Source: Gordonia neofelifaecis NRRL B-59395 (GTDB lineage: Bacteria; Actinomycetota; Actinomycetes; Mycobacteriales; Mycobacteriaceae). From it: a stretch of 64,000 nt of DNA. Position 1 is the stretch's first letter, and each line of letters starts with the position of its first letter. The translations under genes and the position numbers were made by a program. The stretch lies in assembly GCF_000192435.1 (NCBI RefSeq), contig NZ_AEUD01000011.1:99187-163186 (forward strand), written 5' to 3'. Under the pieces are notes generated by a model. The model worked only from the letters and a program-made list of their open reading frames with translations. It did not search any database and was not told where the DNA came from. Below, piece after piece: positions 8,619 to 18,287 of the stretch.

Positions 8619-10117
8619 CGAGCACCTCCCGCGTAAGCGTTCATGACAGCGCGTCCGATCGGGGCCGCTGCGAGGCCGCCGTACGAATTCTGTCCCCTAT
8701 TGCCGTTTTCAATGATGACCGCGACCGCGATTCGCGCGTTCGAACTCGGCGAGAACGCGATGTACCACGCGTACGGCGTCTCGCCGCCCTCCGAAGTGTC
8801 CGAATGTTCGGCGGTTCCGGTCTTGGATGCGATGCCTGCCTGGGCGTTCGCGGTGTTCTGCTCCGACTTCACCATCATGTCCGTGATCTGGTCGGCCTGG
8901 TCCGCGGTCAGCGGACGGTTGAACGCCGAGGGTGCGGTGGTCGAGATGGTGCGCAGGTCGGCGGTCTGCAGCTTGTCGACCACGTACGGGCGCATGCGCA
9001 CGCCGCCGTTGGCGACGGTCGCGGCGATCTCCGCGTTCTCGAGCACGGTCAGCCGCACGTCGCGCTGGCCGATGGCCGACTGAGCGAGGGCGGCCTTGTC
9101 GTTGCCGATGTCCCCGACGGTCGACTTCGCGACGTCCATCGGGATGCCCGGAGGGTCCTCGCCGACGCCGAACTGCTTGGCCGTCGAGGTGAACTCCTCC
9201 GATGCGTTGCCGGGGACCTTCTCGGTCATCAGCTGCGCGAACGCGGTGTTGCACGAGTACTCGAATGCCTGTGTCAGGCTCACCGTGCCGTTCGTCGAGC
9301 CCGGGCAGGTGCTGCCGCTGTCGTTGGAGAGCGTCGCGGTGCTGTCGGGCAGCTGGATCTGGGACGCCGCGGTGAGGCGCACGTCGGGCGTGAGGCCGGC
9401 TTTCAGGGCCGTCGCGGTGGTGACCACCTTGAACGTCGACCCGGGCGGATACAGGGCGTCGATGGCACGGTTGGTCATCGGGTCCCCATTGTCCTCGGCG
9501 TTGTACTTCTCCCAGGCCTTCTCCGCCTGACCGAAGTCCTGGGTGGCGAGCGCGTTGGGGTCGTAGCTCGGCGTCGACGCCATGGCCAGGATCTTGCCCG
9601 TGCTCGGCTCCAGTGCGACGACCGCGCCGCGGCACGGGCCGTCGCAGCCCGCGTTGGTCAGCTCGCGGTAGGCCACGCGCTGCAGATTCGGGTCGATCGT
9701 CGTCACGACGTTGCCGCCGCGCGGGTCGCGACCGGAGAACATGTCCATGAAACGCTGCGTGAACAGGCGGTCGTCGTTGCCGTTCAGGATCGAGTCCTCC
9801 GCGTACTCGATCCCGCGGTCGGCGCGGTAGACGAACGAGAAATACCCGGTGACCGGCGAGAACGCCTTGGGGTCGGTGGGGTAGCGACGCAGGTACTTGA
9901 ACCGGTTGTCGGTCGGGATCGACTCGGCGAGCACCGTGCCGTCCGCGGCGACGATCACCCCGCGCTGGCGGGCGTACTCGTCGAGGAGGACACGCGAGTT
10001 CCGAGTGTCGGAGCGGAGCTTGTCGGCCTTGAAGACCTGGACGTACGTGGCGTTCGCCAGCAGCGCGACCACCATGATGATGCAGGCCAACGCGACCTTC
10101 TGGATCGGGCGGTTCAC
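8615..10117 (-). CDS. pbpA: Class B penicillin-binding protein PbpA (transpeptidase)
   Basis: Membrane-anchored D,D-transpeptidase that cross-links peptidoglycan with the partner glycosyltransferase RodA. N-terminal anchor residues 8-28; dimerisation domain follows ([16 protein letters not shown]). Transpeptidase motifs are complete: Ser227-Thr-Phe-Lys230 in PPGSTFKV, Ser288-Cys-Asn290 in YSCNTAF, and Lys432-Thr-Gly in SKTGTAEH. 500 residues, as in mycobacterial PbpA. The GTG start overlaps the rodA stop (GTGA). It is flanked by rodA and pknA, and in relatives PknB phosphorylates it. Confidence 0.96.
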   Translation of the reverse strand: MNRPIQKVALACIIMVVALLANATYVQVFKADKLRSDTRNSRVLLDEYARQRGVIVAADGTVLAESIPTDNRFKYLRRYPTDPKAFSPVTGYFSFVYRADRGIEYAEDSILNGNDDRLFTQRFMDMFSGRDPRGGNVVTTIDPNLQRVAYRELTNAGCDGPCRGAVVALEPSTGKILAMASTPSYDPNALATQDFGQAEKAWEKYNAEDNGDPMTNRAIDALYPPGSTFKVVTTATALKAGLTPDVRLTAASQIQLPDSTATLSNDSGSTCPGSTNGTVSLTQAFEYSCNTAFAQLMTEKVPGNASEEFTSTAKQFGVGEDPPGIPMDVAKSTVGDIGNDKAALAQSAIGQRDVRLTVLENAEIAATVANGGVRMRPYVVDKLQTADLRTISTTAPSAFNRPLTADQADQITDMMVKSEQNTANAQAGIASKTGTAEHSDTSEGGETPYAWYIAFSPSSNARIAVAVIIENGNRGQNSYGGLAAAPIGRAVMNAYAGGAR

Positions 10118-11541
10118 TGTTTACGCACCACCCGCGTGGACATCGCGTCGACGGAGTTGGGCGTCCGGGGTTTCGGCACGTCCGGCTCGCGCGAGGCGTT
10201 CGAGACGCGGATCAGCAGTGCGAGCAGGATGTAGTTCGCCAGCAGCGACGAGCCGCCGTAAGCGAGGAAGGGCGTCGTCAGTCCGGTCAGCGGAATCAGT
10301 TTGGAGACGCCGCCGAGCACCACGAACACCTGGAACACGATGGTGAAGCTGAGGCCGGCGGCCAGGAGCTTGCCGAAGCTGTCGCGGACCGCGATCGCGG
10401 CGCGGAGTCCGCGGATCGTGACGATCAGATAGAGCATCAGGATCGCGGCGATTCCGGCGAGGCCGAGTTCCTCACCGAACGAGGTCAGGATGAAGTCGGT
10501 GTTCGCGAACGGGACGATGTTCGGTCGACCGGAGCCCAGTCCGGTGCCGAACATGCCGCCGGTGGCGAACCCGAACAGGCTCTGGGCGATCTGGTAGCCG
10601 TACGTGTCGTACTGCGCGAACGGGTCCTGCCAGATCGAGACGCGGACCCGGAGATGCTCGAACAGTTGGTACGCCACCGTCGCGCCCAGCGCGAACAGCG
10701 TGACGCCGAGCATCAGCCAGCTCACGCGGGATGTCGCGATGTACAGCATCGTCAGGACCGTCGCGAAGATCAGCAGGGGGGTGCCGAGGTCGTTCTCCAG
10801 CGCCAGGACACCGATCGCGATCAGCCAGGCGGCGAGCAGTGGACCGAGATCGCGGAGCCGCGGGAAGTCGATTCCGGCGAACTGCTTGCCCGCCGTGGTG
10901 AACAGGTCTCGCCGCGACACCAGGAAGGCCGCGCTGAAGATGATGATGAGGATCTTCGAGAACTCGCCCGGCTGGATGCTGAACCCGGGGAGGATGATCC
11001 AGTTCCGGGACCCGTTGACCTCGGCCATCGAGGCGGGCAGGATCGCCGGAATCGCCAGGAAGATCAGACCGCTGACGCCGAGGGTGTACGCGTAGCGCGA
11101 GAGCGTGCGGTGGTCGCGCACGAGCATCAGGGTCAGACTGAACGCGATGATGCCGAGGACCAGCCACAGCAGCTGTTGATCGGCGTTGTGCGTCACCTCG
11201 TCGGCTTTGACCACCTCGTCGTGGCGAGACGACCCGAGGTCGAGCCGGTGGATCATCACCAGCCCGAGACCGTTCAGCAGTGCGACGCACGGCAGCAGGA
11301 GCGGATCCGCGTACGGGGCGAACCGGCGGATCGACAGGTGCGCGACGCCGAAGAGCACGACGTATGCGGCCAGGTACTTCACCAGATCCCAGCTGAGCGT
11401 CTGATCTTGGGCGGCCTGCACGGTGAGCAGTGCGGCGAAGACGACGAAGACCGCGAATGAGAGCAGCCACAGCTCAGTGGTGCGCCCCGCGCTCTTCGGT
11501 GCCGGCGCCGCTGGCGCGTGAACGGGAGGGGCCGACGTCAT
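10114..11541 (-). CDS. rodA: SEDS-family peptidoglycan glycosyltransferase RodA/FtsW
   Basis: Polytopic membrane enzyme polymerising lipid II. The protein of about 475 residues has roughly ten to twelve helices and SEDS signatures: [20 protein letters not shown] with the conserved Glu-Phe-Ser-Lys, [12 protein letters not shown] with the catalytic-type Asp, [16 protein letters not shown], and [20 protein letters not shown] near the C-terminus. A short Pro/Ala cytoplasmic N-terminus precedes helix 1. I choose ATG 11541 because it overlaps the pstP stop as ATGA, like the other junctions here; ATG 11556 would add five residues. Confidence 0.94.
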   Translation of the reverse strand: MTSAPPVHAPAAPAPKSAGRTTELWLLSFAVFVVFAALLTVQAAQDQTLSWDLVKYLAAYVVLFGVAHLSIRRFAPYADPLLLPCVALLNGLGLVMIHRLDLGSSRHDEVVKADEVTHNADQQLLWLVLGIIAFSLTLMLVRDHRTLSRYAYTLGVSGLIFLAIPAILPASMAEVNGSRNWIILPGFSIQPGEFSKILIIIFSAAFLVSRRDLFTTAGKQFAGIDFPRLRDLGPLLAAWLIAIGVLALENDLGTPLLIFATVLTMLYIATSRVSWLMLGVTLFALGATVAYQLFEHLRVRVSIWQDPFAQYDTYGYQIAQSLFGFATGGMFGTGLGSGRPNIVPFANTDFILTSFGEELGLAGIAAILMLYLIVTIRGLRAAIAVRDSFGKLLAAGLSFTIVFQVFVVLGGVSKLIPLTGLTTPFLAYGGSSLLANYILLALLIRVSNASREPDVPKPRTPNSVDAMSTRVVRKQ

Positions 11542-13016
11542 CCGTCGCTCCGACATGTGGGATGACCGTCGGCGCCGACGGTCGGGACCGGAGCCGGAGC
11601 CGGGGTCGACTTGGCCGAGGTACCCGGCTGGGGCGCCTCGGTGGGCTTGGGCGTCTCGGGCCTGGGTTCGCCCGGCCGGGCGGTCTCGCCCTTGGTCTCA
11701 CCGGGCTTCGGCGTGGGTTCGGTGGCCTCCGGCTTCGGGCACTTCGGCAGGAACTCCAGCCCGCGCACCCGGTCGCGAGTGCTCTCGAGCGAATTGTTCT
11801 TGATGCTGTTCGAGGTCACGGCGCTGCGGCCGATGCCGGTCAGGTCGTCGACCTTCATCGGTGTGCACGACGCGGTGGAGTCGACGCCCTGGAAGCTGAC
11901 GGTCGGGGAGTCGACGCTGAGGTCGTCGACGCAGACCCGCTCCTTCGGCTCCTCCAGGTTGAAGAACAGCAGGGGGTCCGGGCTGCCGGAGTAGATCTCG
12001 ACGTTGCCGTCGACGGCCGTGACGAACGTGCTGGCCATGACCTTCGACCGCACGACGAAGACACCGGTCACCGCGAGCCCGATGATCGCCAGCAACACGA
12101 TGATGAGCACCGGCCACCGCCAGCTGGACTTCTTGGCGGGTTCGGGCTCGACCGCATGGATCGTGGGTCGGGCCGGAGCGGCGGCCGGGGGACGTAGCGC
12201 CGCGGCACGACCGGCCGCGGTCGCCGGATTCGGAACGTAGCCGGCCGCGTCGTCGTCGCCTGCCGCACCGCCGACGATGGGCGTGGAGTCGCCGTACTCG
12301 TCGTCGACGACGTCGGCCACCACGACCGTCACATTGTCGGGTCCGCCGCTGCGCAGGGCGAGTTCGATCAGGCGGTCCGCACAGGCTTTGTGGTCCTCGA
12401 TGGACCCGAGCGTGTCGGCGAGCGTCTCCTCGCTCACCACGTCCGACAACCCGTCGCTGCAGAGCAGGTAGCGGTCGCCGGCGCGGGCTTCGCGCATGAT
12501 CAGGGTCGGCTCCACCTCCTGCCCGGTGAGCGCACGCATGATCAGCGACCGCTGCGGGTGGCTGTGGGCCTGCTCGGGGGTGATGCGGCCCTCGTCGACC
12601 AGGCTCTGGACGAAGGTGTCGTCGCGGGTGATCTGAGTGAGCCGGCCGTCGCGGTACAGATAGCCGCGCGAATCGCCGACGTGGCACAGGCCGATGCGGC
12701 TGCCCGCGAACAGAATGGCGGTCAGGGTGGTGCCCATCCCGTCGAGTTCGGGCTGTCGGGCTACCTGCTCGGCGATGGCGTGATTGCCGTCGGCGGTCGC
12801 GCGCTCGAGAGCGGCGAGGAGGTCGCCGCCGGGCTCGTCGTTGTCGAGGGGACGCAGCGCCTGGATCACCAGTTGGCTGGCCACTTCGCCCGCGGCGTGT
12901 CCGCCCATGCCGTCGGCCAGCGCCAGCAGTCGAGCGCCGGCGTAGACCGAGTCTTCGTTGTTCGAGCGGACCAGTCCGCGGTCGCTCCGCGCGATGTAGC
13001 GCAGCACAAGGGTCAC
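11538..13016 (-). CDS. pstP: Membrane PP2C-type Ser/Thr phosphatase PstP
   Basis: Metal-dependent phosphatase that reverses PknA/PknB phosphorylation. Residues 1-240 form the PP2C domain: RSNNEDS, the metal site [11 protein letters not shown] (Asp35), [24 protein letters not shown] and [11 protein letters not shown] disordered linker, one helix (about 300-323) and an extracellular domain follow, ending in a Pro/Lys/Glu/Thr-rich tail after Cys-containing [12 protein letters not shown] start overlapping the fhaB stop (GTGA). 492 residues, similar to mycobacterial PstP. Confidence 0.95.
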   Translation of the reverse strand: MTLVLRYIARSDRGLVRSNNEDSVYAGARLLALADGMGGHAAGEVASQLVIQALRPLDNDEPGGDLLAALERATADGNHAIAEQVARQPELDGMGTTLTAILFAGSRIGLCHVGDSRGYLYRDGRLTQITRDDTFVQSLVDEGRITPEQAHSHPQRSLIMRALTGQEVEPTLIMREARAGDRYLLCSDGLSDVVSEETLADTLGSIEDHKACADRLIELALRSGGPDNVTVVVADVVDDEYGDSTPIVGGAAGDDDAAGYVPNPATAAGRAAALRPPAAAPARPTIHAVEPEPAKKSSWRWPVLIIVLLAIIGLAVTGVFVVRSKVMASTFVTAVDGNVEIYSGSPDPLLFFNLEEPKERVCVDDLSVDSPTVSFQGVDSTASCTPMKVDDLTGIGRSAVTSNSIKNNSLESTRDRVRGLEFLPKCPKPEATEPTPKPGETKGETARPGEPRPETPKPTEAPQPGTSAKSTPAPAPVPTVGADGHPTCRSDG

Positions 13017-13480
13017 GGGCGTAGCTCAATCACGGTCTTGCCGATCCGGATCGGGGTGTTGATCGGGGCTCGGACGGCGGTGGTCACCTTGGAACGGTCG
13101 AGATAGGTCCCGTTCGTCGACCCGAGGTCTTCGACGTACCAGTCGTCGCCCCGGGGCGAGAGGCGCGCGTGCCGTTCGGAGGCGTAGTCGTCGGTGAGGA
13201 CGAGGGTTGAGTCGTCAGCCCGTCCGATCAGCACCGGCTGCGTGCCGAGCGTGATCCGGGTGTTGGCGAGCGCGCCGGCCGTCACGACCAGATATCGGGC
13301 CGTGCCGCGGGATCGTGCGGCACGCTGTTTCCGCTCGGCTCGGCCGGAGGTGCGCGGCATCCGGGCGCCGCCGCCCGCGGCGGCGAGGTCGGAGCGCATC
13401 GCACGGATGATGGCGTACACGAAAAGCCAGAGCAGGATGAGGAATCCGAATCGGATCACCTGCAGCAGGATGCCCTGCAT
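13013..13480 (-). CDS. fhaB: Membrane-anchored FHA-domain protein FhaB (FipA)
   Basis: Phosphothreonine-binding protein of 155 residues. One N-terminal helix (VIRFGFLILLWLFVYAII, residues 8-25) is followed by a basic linker and a C-terminal FHA domain (about 60-155) with the motifs LIGRADDSTLVL, SERHARL and GSTNGTYL, which form the pThr pocket. In mycobacteria FhaB is a PknA/PknB substrate linking FtsZ and FtsQ. A strong ribosome site (GGGAGGTGATGGGAG) precedes ATG 13480. It opens the coupled operon fhaB-pstP-rodA-pbpA-pknA-pknB. Confidence 0.94.
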   Translation of the reverse strand: MQGILLQVIRFGFLILLWLFVYAIIRAMRSDLAAAGGGARMPRTSGRAERKQRAARSRGTARYLVVTAGALANTRITLGTQPVLIGRADDSTLVLTDDYASERHARLSPRGDDWYVEDLGSTNGTYLDRSKVTTAVRAPINTPIRIGKTVIELRP

Positions 13481-13546
13481 CTACTCCCATCACCTCCCTC
13501 AAAGACGGGCATCCGGTTCGACGTGCCCCCGGAGTGCATTCAGCGG

Positions 13547-13569
13547 TCGGGTGACCGGAGGTCACCCGA
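13547..13569 (-). terminator. Hairpin between fhaA and fhaB
   Basis: Perfect 10-bp inverted repeat TCGGGTGACC (13547-13556) and GGTCACCCGA (13560-13569) with a three-base loop, 22 bases past the fhaA stop and 67 bases before the fhaB start on the minus strand. There is no U-tract. It may end or attenuate fhaA transcripts, separating fhaA from the kinase operon, or be an operator. Confidence 0.45.
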
Positions 13570-13591
13570 TGAGCATCTTATGCGGAATCGT

Positions 13592-14926
13592 TTACTGGAA
13601 CCGGACGGTGATGTCGGAGTGGCCGAGTCGGATGCGGTCGCCGTCGGCGAGCTCCCAGCTGCTGACCTGCAGATCGTTGACGGTCGTGCCGTTGGTCGAG
13701 TTCAGGTCGGTGAGCATCGCGGTCTGGCCGTCCCAACGGATCTCGACATGGCGACGCGAGACGCCGGTGTCCGGGAGGCGGAACTGTGCGTCCTGACCGC
13801 GTCCGATCACGTTCGAACCCTGGCGGAGCGAGAAGGTGCGGTTGCTGCCGTCCTCGAGGACCAGAGTGATGGCCGACGGCGCGTAGCCCGCGGGCTGACC
13901 GTAGGCCGGCGCGGCGTAGCCCTGCTGGTCGTACTGGGGCTGCTGACCGTACCGCTGGTCGTAGCCCTGCGGAGCGTACTGCTGCTGGCCCTGGTCGTAC
14001 GGCTGCTGGGCATAGCCCTGCTGGTCGTACTGGGGCTGCTGCGCGTACTGCTGGTCGTAGCCGCCCTGGTCGTACTGCGGCTGCGCGTAGCCCTGCTGAC
14101 CCTGGTCGTACTGGGGCTGCTGACCGTAACCCTGCTGGTCATAGCCCTGCTGGTTGTAGTCGTACTGCTGCTGACCGTAGCCCTGGTCCGCCGGAGGCTG
14201 ACCGTACTGCGGCTGCTGACCGTAGCCCTGCTGGTCGTACTGAGGCTGCTGCTGGTCGTAGGGCTGCTGGCTGTAGGCCTGCGGCTCCTGTCCCTGCTGC
14301 GGGTATCCGCCCTGCTGGTTGTAGTCGTACTGCGGGTGATTGGGGTCACCCTGCGGGGCGTAGCCGTAGTTCTGGCCGCCCTGATCGTTTCCGGGGGGAT
14401 TGGTCATGGCTCGGGCTCCTCGGTCGAGACTGTCAGGTCTGTAGGTCTGCTGCTGGTCCGCCGGCGCTCGGCGCGGTGCCACGGGCCGTGGCGCGACGTC
14501 TGGGTCGACGACGCCACGAGCGCGGAACTGTCCGGTGTGCAATGACGGCGCTGGTTCGAACTCTACGACGACTGACCCATAAGTCTGCCACCCATTGTCC
14601 CGGATGAAGTCCTCCAAATGGCGGGAGAAGATCTTCCGGTTGAGTTCGTACTCGGTGGAGACCTCGTCGAGATCGGACGCACTCAAGGTCAACACATAGC
14701 TGTTGGCTACCAGTGTTGCGCCGTCGCCCAGGTCCTCCACCGACGTCTCGGCCTCCCGCTGCAGAGCGTGCTCGATCTCCTGCGGTGCGACCTTGCCGCC
14801 GAAGACACGGGCGAAACCGCCGTCTACGGCGGATTCGAGCTTCCGCTCGATCCGGTCAAAGAAACCCACGGGATCTCGTGCCCTTCTGTCGGTTGGCGTG
14901 TCGGCGTGCATACCTTGTCTCAACAT
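13592..14926 (-). CDS. fhaA: FHA-domain protein FhaA with DUF3662 N-terminus and Gln/Tyr/Pro repeat linker
   Basis: Cytoplasmic signalling protein; the mycobacterial homologue binds phosphorylated MviN and restrains peptidoglycan synthesis. Residues about 18-145 are the DUF3662 domain ([46 protein letters not shown]). Residues about 183-347 are a repetitive Q/Y/G/P/D linker. The C-terminal FHA domain (about 352-444) has [20 protein letters not shown] and [12 protein letters not shown] 14926 is the longest start; ATG 14911 is equally possible. The 444-residue length is usual though the linker is variable in the family. Confidence 0.94.
   Translation of the reverse strand: MLRQGMHADTPTDRRARDPVGFFDRIERKLESAVDGGFARVFGGKVAPQEIEHALQREAETSVEDLGDGATLVANSYVLTLSASDLDEVSTEYELNRKIFSRHLEDFIRDNGWQTYGSVVVEFEPAPSLHTGQFRARGVVDPDVAPRPVAPRRAPADQQQTYRPDSLDRGARAMTNPPGNDQGGQNYGYAPQGDPNHPQYDYNQQGGYPQQGQEPQAYSQQPYDQQQPQYDQQGYGQQPQYGQPPADQGYGQQQYDYNQQGYDQQGYGQQPQYDQGQQGYAQPQYDQGGYDQQYAQQPQYDQQGYAQQPYDQGQQQYAPQGYDQRYGQQPQYDQQGYAAPAYGQPAGYAPSAITLVLEDGSNRTFSLRQGSNVIGRGQDAQFRLPDTGVSRRHVEIRWDGQTAMLTDLNSTNGTTVNDLQVSSWELADGDRIRLGHSDITVRFQ
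13885..14380 (-). repeat. Degenerate [10 protein letters not shown] coding repeat inside fhaA
   Basis: About 160 codons of imperfect tandem repeats encode units such as YGQQPQYDQ and QQGYAQQPY. On the plus strand they appear as recurring CTGCTGGTCGTA and CTGGGGCTGCTG words. The phase and spacing vary, so it is a coding low-complexity linker, not a CRISPR array. Confidence 0.9.
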
Positions 14927-15130
14927 GTTACCGGCCGTACCGCCGTCGCGGTGATCTCCGAATGACTCCTGTACCGCTCGTCACAGCAGTAACATCAGTG
15001 GTCGGCGGTAGTACGCGCGGCGTCTGCGCAGGTCAGCGCCCCTCCCGTGTAATCGTTTTTTATTTGCCCCGACATGCGTGCTATCTTTTTCAAGTCCACA
15101 CGGACGACGGTCGTGCAAACGGCCGGCCAC

Positions 15131-15213
15131 GGGCGAGTGGCGGAATGGCAGACGCGCTGGCTTCAGGTGCCAGTGTCCTTCGGGACGTGGGGGTTCAAGT
15201 CCCCCTTCGCCCA
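15131..15213 (+). tRNA. leuT: tRNA-Leu (anticodon CAG)
   Basis: An 83-nt class II tRNA. Acceptor GGGCGAG pairs with TTCGCCC (one G-U), discriminator A at 15213, CCA not encoded. The anticodon arm CTGGC-TTCAGGT-GCCAG shows anticodon CAG. The long variable arm GTCC-TTCG-GGAC and the T arm GGGGG-TTCAAGT-CCCCC are typical of tRNA-Leu. Position beside fhaA is that of mycobacterial leuT. Confidence 0.95.
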
Positions 15214-15221
15214 CAGCGAGA

Positions 15222-15258
15222 ACGAGCCGCGACATCGAAAGATGTTGCGGCTCGTTTG
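15222..15258 (+). terminator. Rho-independent terminator after tRNA-Leu
   Basis: Stem ACGAGCCGCGACATC (15222-15236), GAAA loop, and GATGTTGCGGCTCGT (15241-15255): 15 pairs with one G-U, followed by TT. It starts nine bases after the tRNA 3' end and would stop the tRNA transcript. Confidence 0.85.
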
Positions 15259-15295
15259 CGTTCGACGGCCGGTTCGGGCTCCTCGCTGTGCCAGT

Positions 15296-16477
15296 TCAGA
15301 GCAGCTCGTACTCCGGAATGCTGTCGTCGGTGGCGAAGGCATCCGTGACCCAGAGCATCGATCGGCGCATCAGGCCGTTCGTGAACGTCCAGTCGCGCAT
15401 CCGGATGCGGAACGCCGACGGCGGAGCGAGGAAGGGGCCGGCGTTGCCTTTGCGGGCGATCCTCGTCGGCTTCTGCATGCGGCGGTCGTAGGCGGCGAAC
15501 GCCTCGGTGTGATCACCTCGTGCCGCGACGAGTTCACCGGCGAGGACGTAGGCGCCGAGCAGTGCGAGACCGGTGCCGAATCCGCCGAGCGTGTTCGCGT
15601 AGCCTGCATCGCCGACCAGCGCGGTGCGACCGCGCGTGTAGGAGGTGGTCGTCGTGCGGGTGAGTGCGTCGAGATAGAAGTCCGGTGCGGTCCGTGCGGC
15701 GTCGAGCGCCGCGGCGGTCCGCCAGCCGTTGCCGGCGAACGCCGACTCCAGGAACGCTCGCTGAGAGTCGACGTCGTGACGGTCGTAGTCGGCGTTCGCG
15801 CTGCGCACGACGAACAGGGTGGGAGCCTTCTGCCCGCCGAGGAGGACCAGCCGGTCCGGCGTGTTGAAGCCATAGGCGACGACGCGGCCGCTCGGCAGCA
15901 CGGTCGGCAGTCCGTCGAGCGGAACGGAGCAGTCCGCCACCGCGTAGTGGTAGCCGAGCGATTCGACGAAGCGCCCCTCGGGCCCGAACGCCAGCCGGCG
16001 CACGGCCGAATGCACGCCGTCGGCGCCGATGACGATGTCGAATCGCTCGGGCCGACGATGGGCGAAGACGACGTCGACGCCCGCCGGTGTCTCATTGAGG
16101 CCGACGATCTCATCGTCGAACACGAAGTCCGCGTCGCCCTTGCTGTGCGCGTAGAGGATCTGGGCCAGGTCGCCCCGGAGGATCTCGAGGTCGCCACCGA
16201 TGAACTCGCCCGGGACGACGGCTCTGACGCGGTCGTCGGCATCGACCATCCGCCAGTCCGTCTTGACGGTCTGCGCGGCGCGGACATCGTCGAGGATCCC
16301 GGTGCGGGCGAGCAGCTCGAGATGAGTCGGGCCTTTGAAGTCGACGGCTTGACCGCCGGGGCGGACCGCGCCGGCCTTCTCGACGACCGTGACGTCGAAT
16401 CGGTTGCGCCCGAGCCAACGGGCCAGGGCCGGCCCGGCGATGCTGGCCCCGGATATGAGGACCTTGGTGCTGTTCAT
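15296..16477 (-). CDS. FAD-dependent aromatic-ring-hydroxylase-type monooxygenase
   Basis: NAD(P)H-dependent flavoprotein of the PHBH/TetX class. The FAD-binding GxGxxG is modified as ISGASIAGPALARWL at the N-terminus, then the second motif FDIVIGADGVHSAVRRL (DG motif) and the GD motif GRTALVGDAGYANTLGGFGT. About 393 residues. ATG 16477 is chosen because CGGAGA lies just upstream; the frame could start six codons earlier. It is divergent from a TetR gene with paired operator-like sites between them, so it is probably TetR-repressed. The substrate is not predictable: aromatic metabolite oxidation or drug inactivation are both possible. Confidence 0.88.
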   Translation of the reverse strand: MNSTKVLISGASIAGPALARWLGRNRFDVTVVEKAGAVRPGGQAVDFKGPTHLELLARTGILDDVRAAQTVKTDWRMVDADDRVRAVVPGEFIGGDLEILRGDLAQILYAHSKGDADFVFDDEIVGLNETPAGVDVVFAHRRPERFDIVIGADGVHSAVRRLAFGPEGRFVESLGYHYAVADCSVPLDGLPTVLPSGRVVAYGFNTPDRLVLLGGQKAPTLFVVRSANADYDRHDVDSQRAFLESAFAGNGWRTAAALDAARTAPDFYLDALTRTTTTSYTRGRTALVGDAGYANTLGGFGTGLALLGAYVLAGELVAARGDHTEAFAAYDRRMQKPTRIARKGNAGPFLAPPSAFRIRMRDWTFTNGLMRRSMLWVTDAFATDDSIPEYELL

Positions 16478-16501
16478 CGATCGTCTCCGTTCCACTCGTC
16501 T

Positions 16502-16550
16502 TATTGCGTCCTATGGACACAGTAACTAATAGCGTATCTTGGACGCAATA
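16502..16550. promoter_or_regulatory. Divergent TetR-type operator pair
   Basis: TATTGCGTCC (16502-16511) and its exact reverse complement GGACGCAATA (16541-16550) are 29 bases apart in the intergenic region. The left site is itself a 17-bp near-palindrome (TGCGTCC-TAT-GGACACA, 16505-16521), the usual size of a TetR operator. Both lie between the divergent monooxygenase and tetR starts, so they are likely sites for autorepression and control of the monooxygenase. Confidence 0.65.
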
Positions 16551-16567
16551 GTTTCTCGGGAGGTGCT

Positions 16568-17284
16568 GTGGAAGTGAACGACGAGGCAGACGGATCCGAC
16601 GCCGGCGTGCTGTGGCGGACCTCGACGTCGCCGCGGCGTGGACCCAAGCCGCGGTACACGCTCGACGGCATCGCCGCGGCGGCCATGTCCATCGCGGATG
16701 AGGACGGACTCGAAGCGGTCACGATGCAGCAGGTCGCGGCGCGACTCGGAACCACGAAGATGGCGTTGTACCGGTATCTGCCGGGCCGATCCGACCTCGA
16801 CGCAGTCATGCTCGACCGCGCGCTCGGGCCGTCGCCCGCCGTCGAGCCGGGGGACTGGGCGGAGGGACTGACCGTCTGGACCCGAACCCTCTTCACGCGC
16901 GCGCTCGCGCATCCGTGGGCGGTCGAACTCGCGCAGCGACCGCATCTCCCCGGGCCCGAGGAGATGACGTGGTTCGAGACCGGTCTGGAAGCCACGGCAT
17001 CGCTTCCGCTCGAGAGTGGGGAGCGGCTCGACCTCCTCGCATTGCTGTCGGGCCACGCGCTGTCGCTGGTGCGCCAGCGCGTCGGATCGGCGACGCCGGA
17101 GGAGGATCTGGCGGGACGTACCGCCGCGATCTTCGCCCACCATCGCGAGCGTTACCCGCGAACGGCGAGCGCTTTCGTCGAGGCAGGTCGTGAGGGGAGC
17201 CGTGACGCCGCGCTCGACTTCGGGGTGGAGCGGATTCTCGCGGGCACCGCTGCGCTCGTCGCCGAACGACGGTCGGCGGACTGA
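16568..17284 (+). CDS. TetR-family transcriptional regulator
   Basis: A 238-residue one-component repressor. After a 28-residue variable lead the HTH domain spans about residues 30-75 (LDGIAAAAMSIADEDGLEAV, VAARLGTTKMALYRYLPGRS). The C-terminal ligand domain begins with ALGPSPAVEPGDW, like the TetR_C regulators that accompany drug or aromatic-compound genes. The GTG start at 16568 follows GGGAGG by five bases. Its presumed target is the divergent monooxygenase through the TGCGTCC sites. Confidence 0.9.
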   Translation: MEVNDEADGSDAGVLWRTSTSPRRGPKPRYTLDGIAAAAMSIADEDGLEAVTMQQVAARLGTTKMALYRYLPGRSDLDAVMLDRALGPSPAVEPGDWAEGLTVWTRTLFTRALAHPWAVELAQRPHLPGPEEMTWFETGLEATASLPLESGERLDLLALLSGHALSLVRQRVGSATPEEDLAGRTAAIFAHHRERYPRTASAFVEAGREGSRDAALDFGVERILAGTAALVAERRSAD

Positions 17285-17467
17285 GGCTGAATCCCGGATC
17301 TCGTTCGAATCGGACACCGGGTTCCTCCCAGCGGGAGGTTCGGCTCGTAGACTCCCCGGTCGGTCGATCGCGGCGTAGCGTGTGCCGAACGCGGCGTCGA
17401 GAACCCCTTCGACCTGCGGCAGCGCCGACGATCAGTCGGCGATCGAGGACAGAGAGCGAGTACACAG

Positions 17468-18244
17468 ATGGGCCGGTTGGAAGACAAGGTCGCGATCATC
17501 ACCGGTGGCGCGAAGGGCATGGGCGAGGCGACGGCCCGGCTGATGGCGAGGGAGGGCGCGAAGGTCGTCATCGCCGACGTCGACGACGCGCGCGGACAGG
17601 CCCTCGCGGCCGAGATCGGCGACAGCGCCGAGTACGCGCACCTCGACGTCTCGAATGAGTCGGAGTGGCAAGCGGTCGTCAACGGCGCCGTCGCCAAGCA
17701 CGGACGAGTCGATGCGCTGGTCAACAACGCAGGCATCCTCTACATGGCGGGTGTCGCCGACATCGAGCTCGATCGCCTGAATCAGGTGCTGCAGGTGAAC
17801 CTCGTCGGCACGATCCTCGGTGTGAAGACGGTGGCTCCGGCGATGACGGCCGCCGGCCGCGGCTCGATCATCAACATCTCATCGGTCGACGGCCTGCGCG
17901 GCGTCAATGGGCTGAGCTCGTACGTCGCCTCCAAGTGGGCCGTCCGCGGCGTCACCAAGGCGCAGTCGCTGGAGCTGGGGCCGCACAAGGTCCGGGTCAA
18001 CTCCGTGCACCCGGGCGGCGTCAACACCGAGCTCGGCAACCCGATGGGTGAGACGGGTGCGAGTCTGGACGCCCACTACGGCGCGGTTCCGCTCCAGCGG
18101 ATCGGTCGCCCCGAAGAGGTCGCTGCGGTCAGCGCCTTCCTGGCCAGTGATGAGGCCTCCTACATCACCGGCGCGGAGATCGCCGTCGACGGTGGCTGGT
18201 CGTCCGGTGTCTACTACGCGGGTCTGCCCGGCGATCCGGCCTGA
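17468..18244 (+). CDS. Short-chain dehydrogenase/reductase, 3-alpha/20-beta-hydroxysteroid-dehydrogenase type
   Basis: NAD(P)-dependent oxidoreductase of 258 residues. The Rossmann motif is TGGAKGMGE (12-20), followed by NNAG at 86-89, Ser139 in NISSVDG, Tyr152-x-x-x-Lys156 in SYVASK, and a C-terminal ASDEASYITGAEIAVDGGW. The pattern is close to FabG3-like hydroxysteroid dehydrogenases of mycobacteria. Steroid or hydroxyacyl oxidation is plausible but not proved. It converges on the enoyl-CoA hydratase gene, separated by a hairpin. Confidence 0.88.
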   Translation: MGRLEDKVAIITGGAKGMGEATARLMAREGAKVVIADVDDARGQALAAEIGDSAEYAHLDVSNESEWQAVVNGAVAKHGRVDALVNNAGILYMAGVADIELDRLNQVLQVNLVGTILGVKTVAPAMTAAGRGSIINISSVDGLRGVNGLSSYVASKWAVRGVTKAQSLELGPHKVRVNSVHPGGVNTELGNPMGETGASLDAHYGAVPLQRIGRPEEVAAVSAFLASDEASYITGAEIAVDGGWSSGVYYAGLPGDPA

Positions 18245-18257
18245 GCTGGTCTGATGC

Positions 18258-18279
18258 CCGGCGACGTCATCGTCGCCGG
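18258..18279. terminator. Convergent hairpin between SDR and enoyl-CoA hydratase
   Basis: Perfect 9-bp stem CCGGCGACG (18258-18266) / CGTCGCCGG (18271-18279) with a TCAT loop, in the 43-base gap between two convergent genes. No U-tract on either strand, but position suits a bidirectional terminator. Confidence 0.5.
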
Positions 18280-18287
18280 TCATCTGC

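Noticed and set aside
13885-14380. Regularly recurring short repeats that could be mistaken for a CRISPR array
   Set aside because: Repeats are codon-phased, degenerate, without unique spacers, and lie within the intact fhaA frame.
15060-15090. TTGCCC and TATCTT as a promoter for tRNA-Leu
   Set aside because: Spacing is only 12 bases, too short for a housekeeping promoter; TATCTT may still be a -10 but no -35 fits well.
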